From NCBI GenBank assembly GCA_963706755.1, contig CAVPNH010000007.1:295695-359694 (forward strand): a stretch of DNA of 64,000 nucleotides, read 5' to 3'. This DNA comes from RPQJ01 sp963706755 (GTDB taxonomy: Bacteria; Pseudomonadota; Gammaproteobacteria; Steroidobacterales; Steroidobacteraceae). Both the position numbers and the translations under genes were made by a program. Below, in pieces: positions 62,939-64,000 of this stretch. Each line of letters opens with the position of its first letter. Within the stretch, counting starts at the first letter, position 1. The notes beneath the pieces are model-generated. The model saw only the letters and a list, made by a program, of their open reading frames with translations. It made no database searches and had not been told where the DNA came from.

Positions 62939-63247
62939 GTGGCTCAGCAGAAGATCCGCATAAGGTTGAAGTCTTACGATCACGAGCTGATCGAGCGCAG
63001 CGCGCAATCCATCGTGGAGACAGCGCAGCGCAGCGGCGCGACCATCTCTGGCCCCGTGCCGCTCCCCACAGAGAAGAACGTCTACTGCGTCATCAAGAGC
63101 CCGTTCAAAGACAAGGACTCGCGTGAGCACTTCGAGATCCGCACGCACAAGCGGCTCATCGACATCCATCAGCCTACGCCCAAGACCGTCGACCAGCTGA
63201 TGAGGCTCGATCTGCCGGCTGGGGTCCACATCGAGATCAAGCTGTAG
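62939..63247 (+). CDS. rpsJ: 30S ribosomal protein S10
   Basis: This encodes 102 residues from GTG (VAQQKIRIRLKSYDHELIER), with SGPVPLPTEKNVYCVIKSPF and the THKRLIDIHQPTPKTVDQLM end. It opens the S10 operon, and also acts as NusE in antitermination. The ribosome site agaaggcgaga lies just upstream. An open frame to 62,876 is not part of the gene. Confidence 0.96.
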   Translation: MAQQKIRIRLKSYDHELIERSAQSIVETAQRSGATISGPVPLPTEKNVYCVIKSPFKDKDSREHFEIRTHKRLIDIHQPTPKTVDQLMRLDLPAGVHIEIKL

Positions 63248-63252
63248 AGAGA

Positions 63253-63867
63253 ATGACTGGCATCATCGGCAAAAAGGTGGGCATGACCCAGCTCTTCGAC
63301 GATGACGGCAACGTCGTGGCCGTCACCGTCGTCCAGGCTGGCCCCTGCCCGGTCACCCAGGTCCGCACTCTCGACATCGACGGCTACGAGGCCGTGCAGC
63401 TGGCGTTCGAGGAGTGCAAGGACAAGCACATCAGCAAGCCCGAGCTGGGCCACCTCAAGAAGGCCGGCCTCAAGCACGGTATGCGCCATCTGGTCGAGTT
63501 CGACGGGCCCGGCGATCTCAAGGTCGGCGACACCGTCACCGTGGAGGCGTTCGAGGACGGCCAGGCCGTCACCGCCACCGGCGTCAGCAAGGGCAAGGGG
63601 TTCCAGGGCACTATCAAGCGCCACAACTTCAGTCGCGGTCCCGAGACCCACGGTTCGCACAACGTCCGGCAGCCGGGTTCCATCGGCGCCAGCGCATACC
63701 CGGCGCGAGTGTTCAAGGGCATGCGCATGAGCGGGCACATGGGGGCGCAACGCGTCACCCAACAGGGTCTCAAGATCGTCCGTCGCGACGTCGAGAACAA
63801 CCTGTTGCTCATCAAGGGCTCCGTGCCCGGCGCCAAGAACTCCGTCGTCGTCATCAAGGGTAGGTAG
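63253..63867 (+). CDS. rplC: 50S ribosomal protein L3
   Basis: This encodes 204 residues starting MTGIIGKKVGMTQLFDDDGN, with the loop GFQGTIKRHNFSRGPETHGS reaching toward the peptidyl-transferase centre, and MGAQRVTQQGLKIVRRDVEN. Complete. Five bases separate it from rpsJ. Confidence 0.97.
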   Translation: MTGIIGKKVGMTQLFDDDGNVVAVTVVQAGPCPVTQVRTLDIDGYEAVQLAFEECKDKHISKPELGHLKKAGLKHGMRHLVEFDGPGDLKVGDTVTVEAFEDGQAVTATGVSKGKGFQGTIKRHNFSRGPETHGSHNVRQPGSIGASAYPARVFKGMRMSGHMGAQRVTQQGLKIVRRDVENNLLLIKGSVPGAKNSVVVIKGR

Positions 63868-63869
63868 CA

Positions 63870-64000
63870 GTGAGCGCCGACGAGACCAGGAAGACCCCAG
63901 ACGTCGAGGCCGCCGCGCCCGAGCAGGACGTGGCCAAGGTCGCGGGCGAGACCAAGAAGCCGGCCGCCAAGAAGGCCGCCGCCAAGCCGGCCGCCAAGAA
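63870..64000 (+). CDS. rplD: Probable 50S ribosomal protein L4, N-terminal extension only (cut by window end)
   Basis: A GTG start two bases after rplC opens a frame, 43 codons of which are visible (VSADETRKTPDVEAAAPEQD, then a run of Lys/Ala repeats). By position in the S10 operon it should be rplD. The visible part is a low-complexity Lys-Ala-rich extension rather than L4 core, so the assignment rests on gene order. Confidence 0.6.
   Translation, partial: MSADETRKTPDVEAAAPEQDVAKVAGETKKPAAKKAAAKPAAK

Overview
The window is a high-GC bacterial contig that appears to be built from two different genomes. Positions 1 to about 56,150 look like a gammaproteobacterium: glutamine-dependent NadE, HrpB, DacB, HutU/HutI, the DUF47-PiT phosphate pair, FadH, MobB and many lipoproteins with lipoboxes. 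From about 56,155 to the right end lies an rpoC fragment followed by rpsL-rpsG-fusA-tuf-rpsJ-rplC-rplD, resembling a high-GC Gram-positive (Actinomycetota-like) str/S10 operon. At the joint, a leftward proteobacterial gene loses its start and a rightward rpoC loses its first half. I read it as an assembly chimera. No tRNA, rRNA or CRISPR array was seen.

Layout. 1-3.5 kb: a tightly overlapping rightward operon encoding an FHA-domain protein, two membrane-anchored von Willebrand A proteins with an ExbD/TolR-like first helix, and a lipoprotein. This is the best candidate for a little-described machine. 3.5-7.2 kb (leftward): nadE and a TPR/TonB-C protein. 7.4-13.2 kb: a small Cys-containing protein, DUF502 fused to a metallo-beta-lactamase-fold domain, dacB, a HIT protein and acsA. 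13.3-16.5 kb: a His-rich secreted protein, a padR-pspC pair, an AbrB-Doc toxin-antitoxin pair, a cupin remnant and an NlpC/P60 lipoprotein. 16.7-20.9 kb: a MacAB-type exporter with two permeases. 21-26.6 kb: hrpB, DUF456 and a TPR signalling-type protein. 26.7-27.2 kb: an IS30 transposase remnant. 27.4-38.3 kb: mixed small enzymes and envelope genes. 38.4-42.7 kb (leftward): a lipoprotein, hutU and hutI. 42.9-55.7 kb: small genes, fadH, pit and its DUF47 partner, a double-length uvrA, a HAD hydrolase and mobB.

Two features cut across the left part. First, at least eight genes need one or more single-base shifts to be read through (nadE, the TPR/TonB gene, DUF502, dacB, the TPR signalling gene, the phospholipase D gene, the lipoprotein at 42 kb, and uvrA). 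None of the genes right of 56.15 kb does. This suggests uncorrected indels in the left source sequence. Second, a palindromic element with core GGGGACAGTCCCC occurs between genes at 10.65 kb and also inside hutI and twice inside uvrA, where it stays open and adds residues to the protein.
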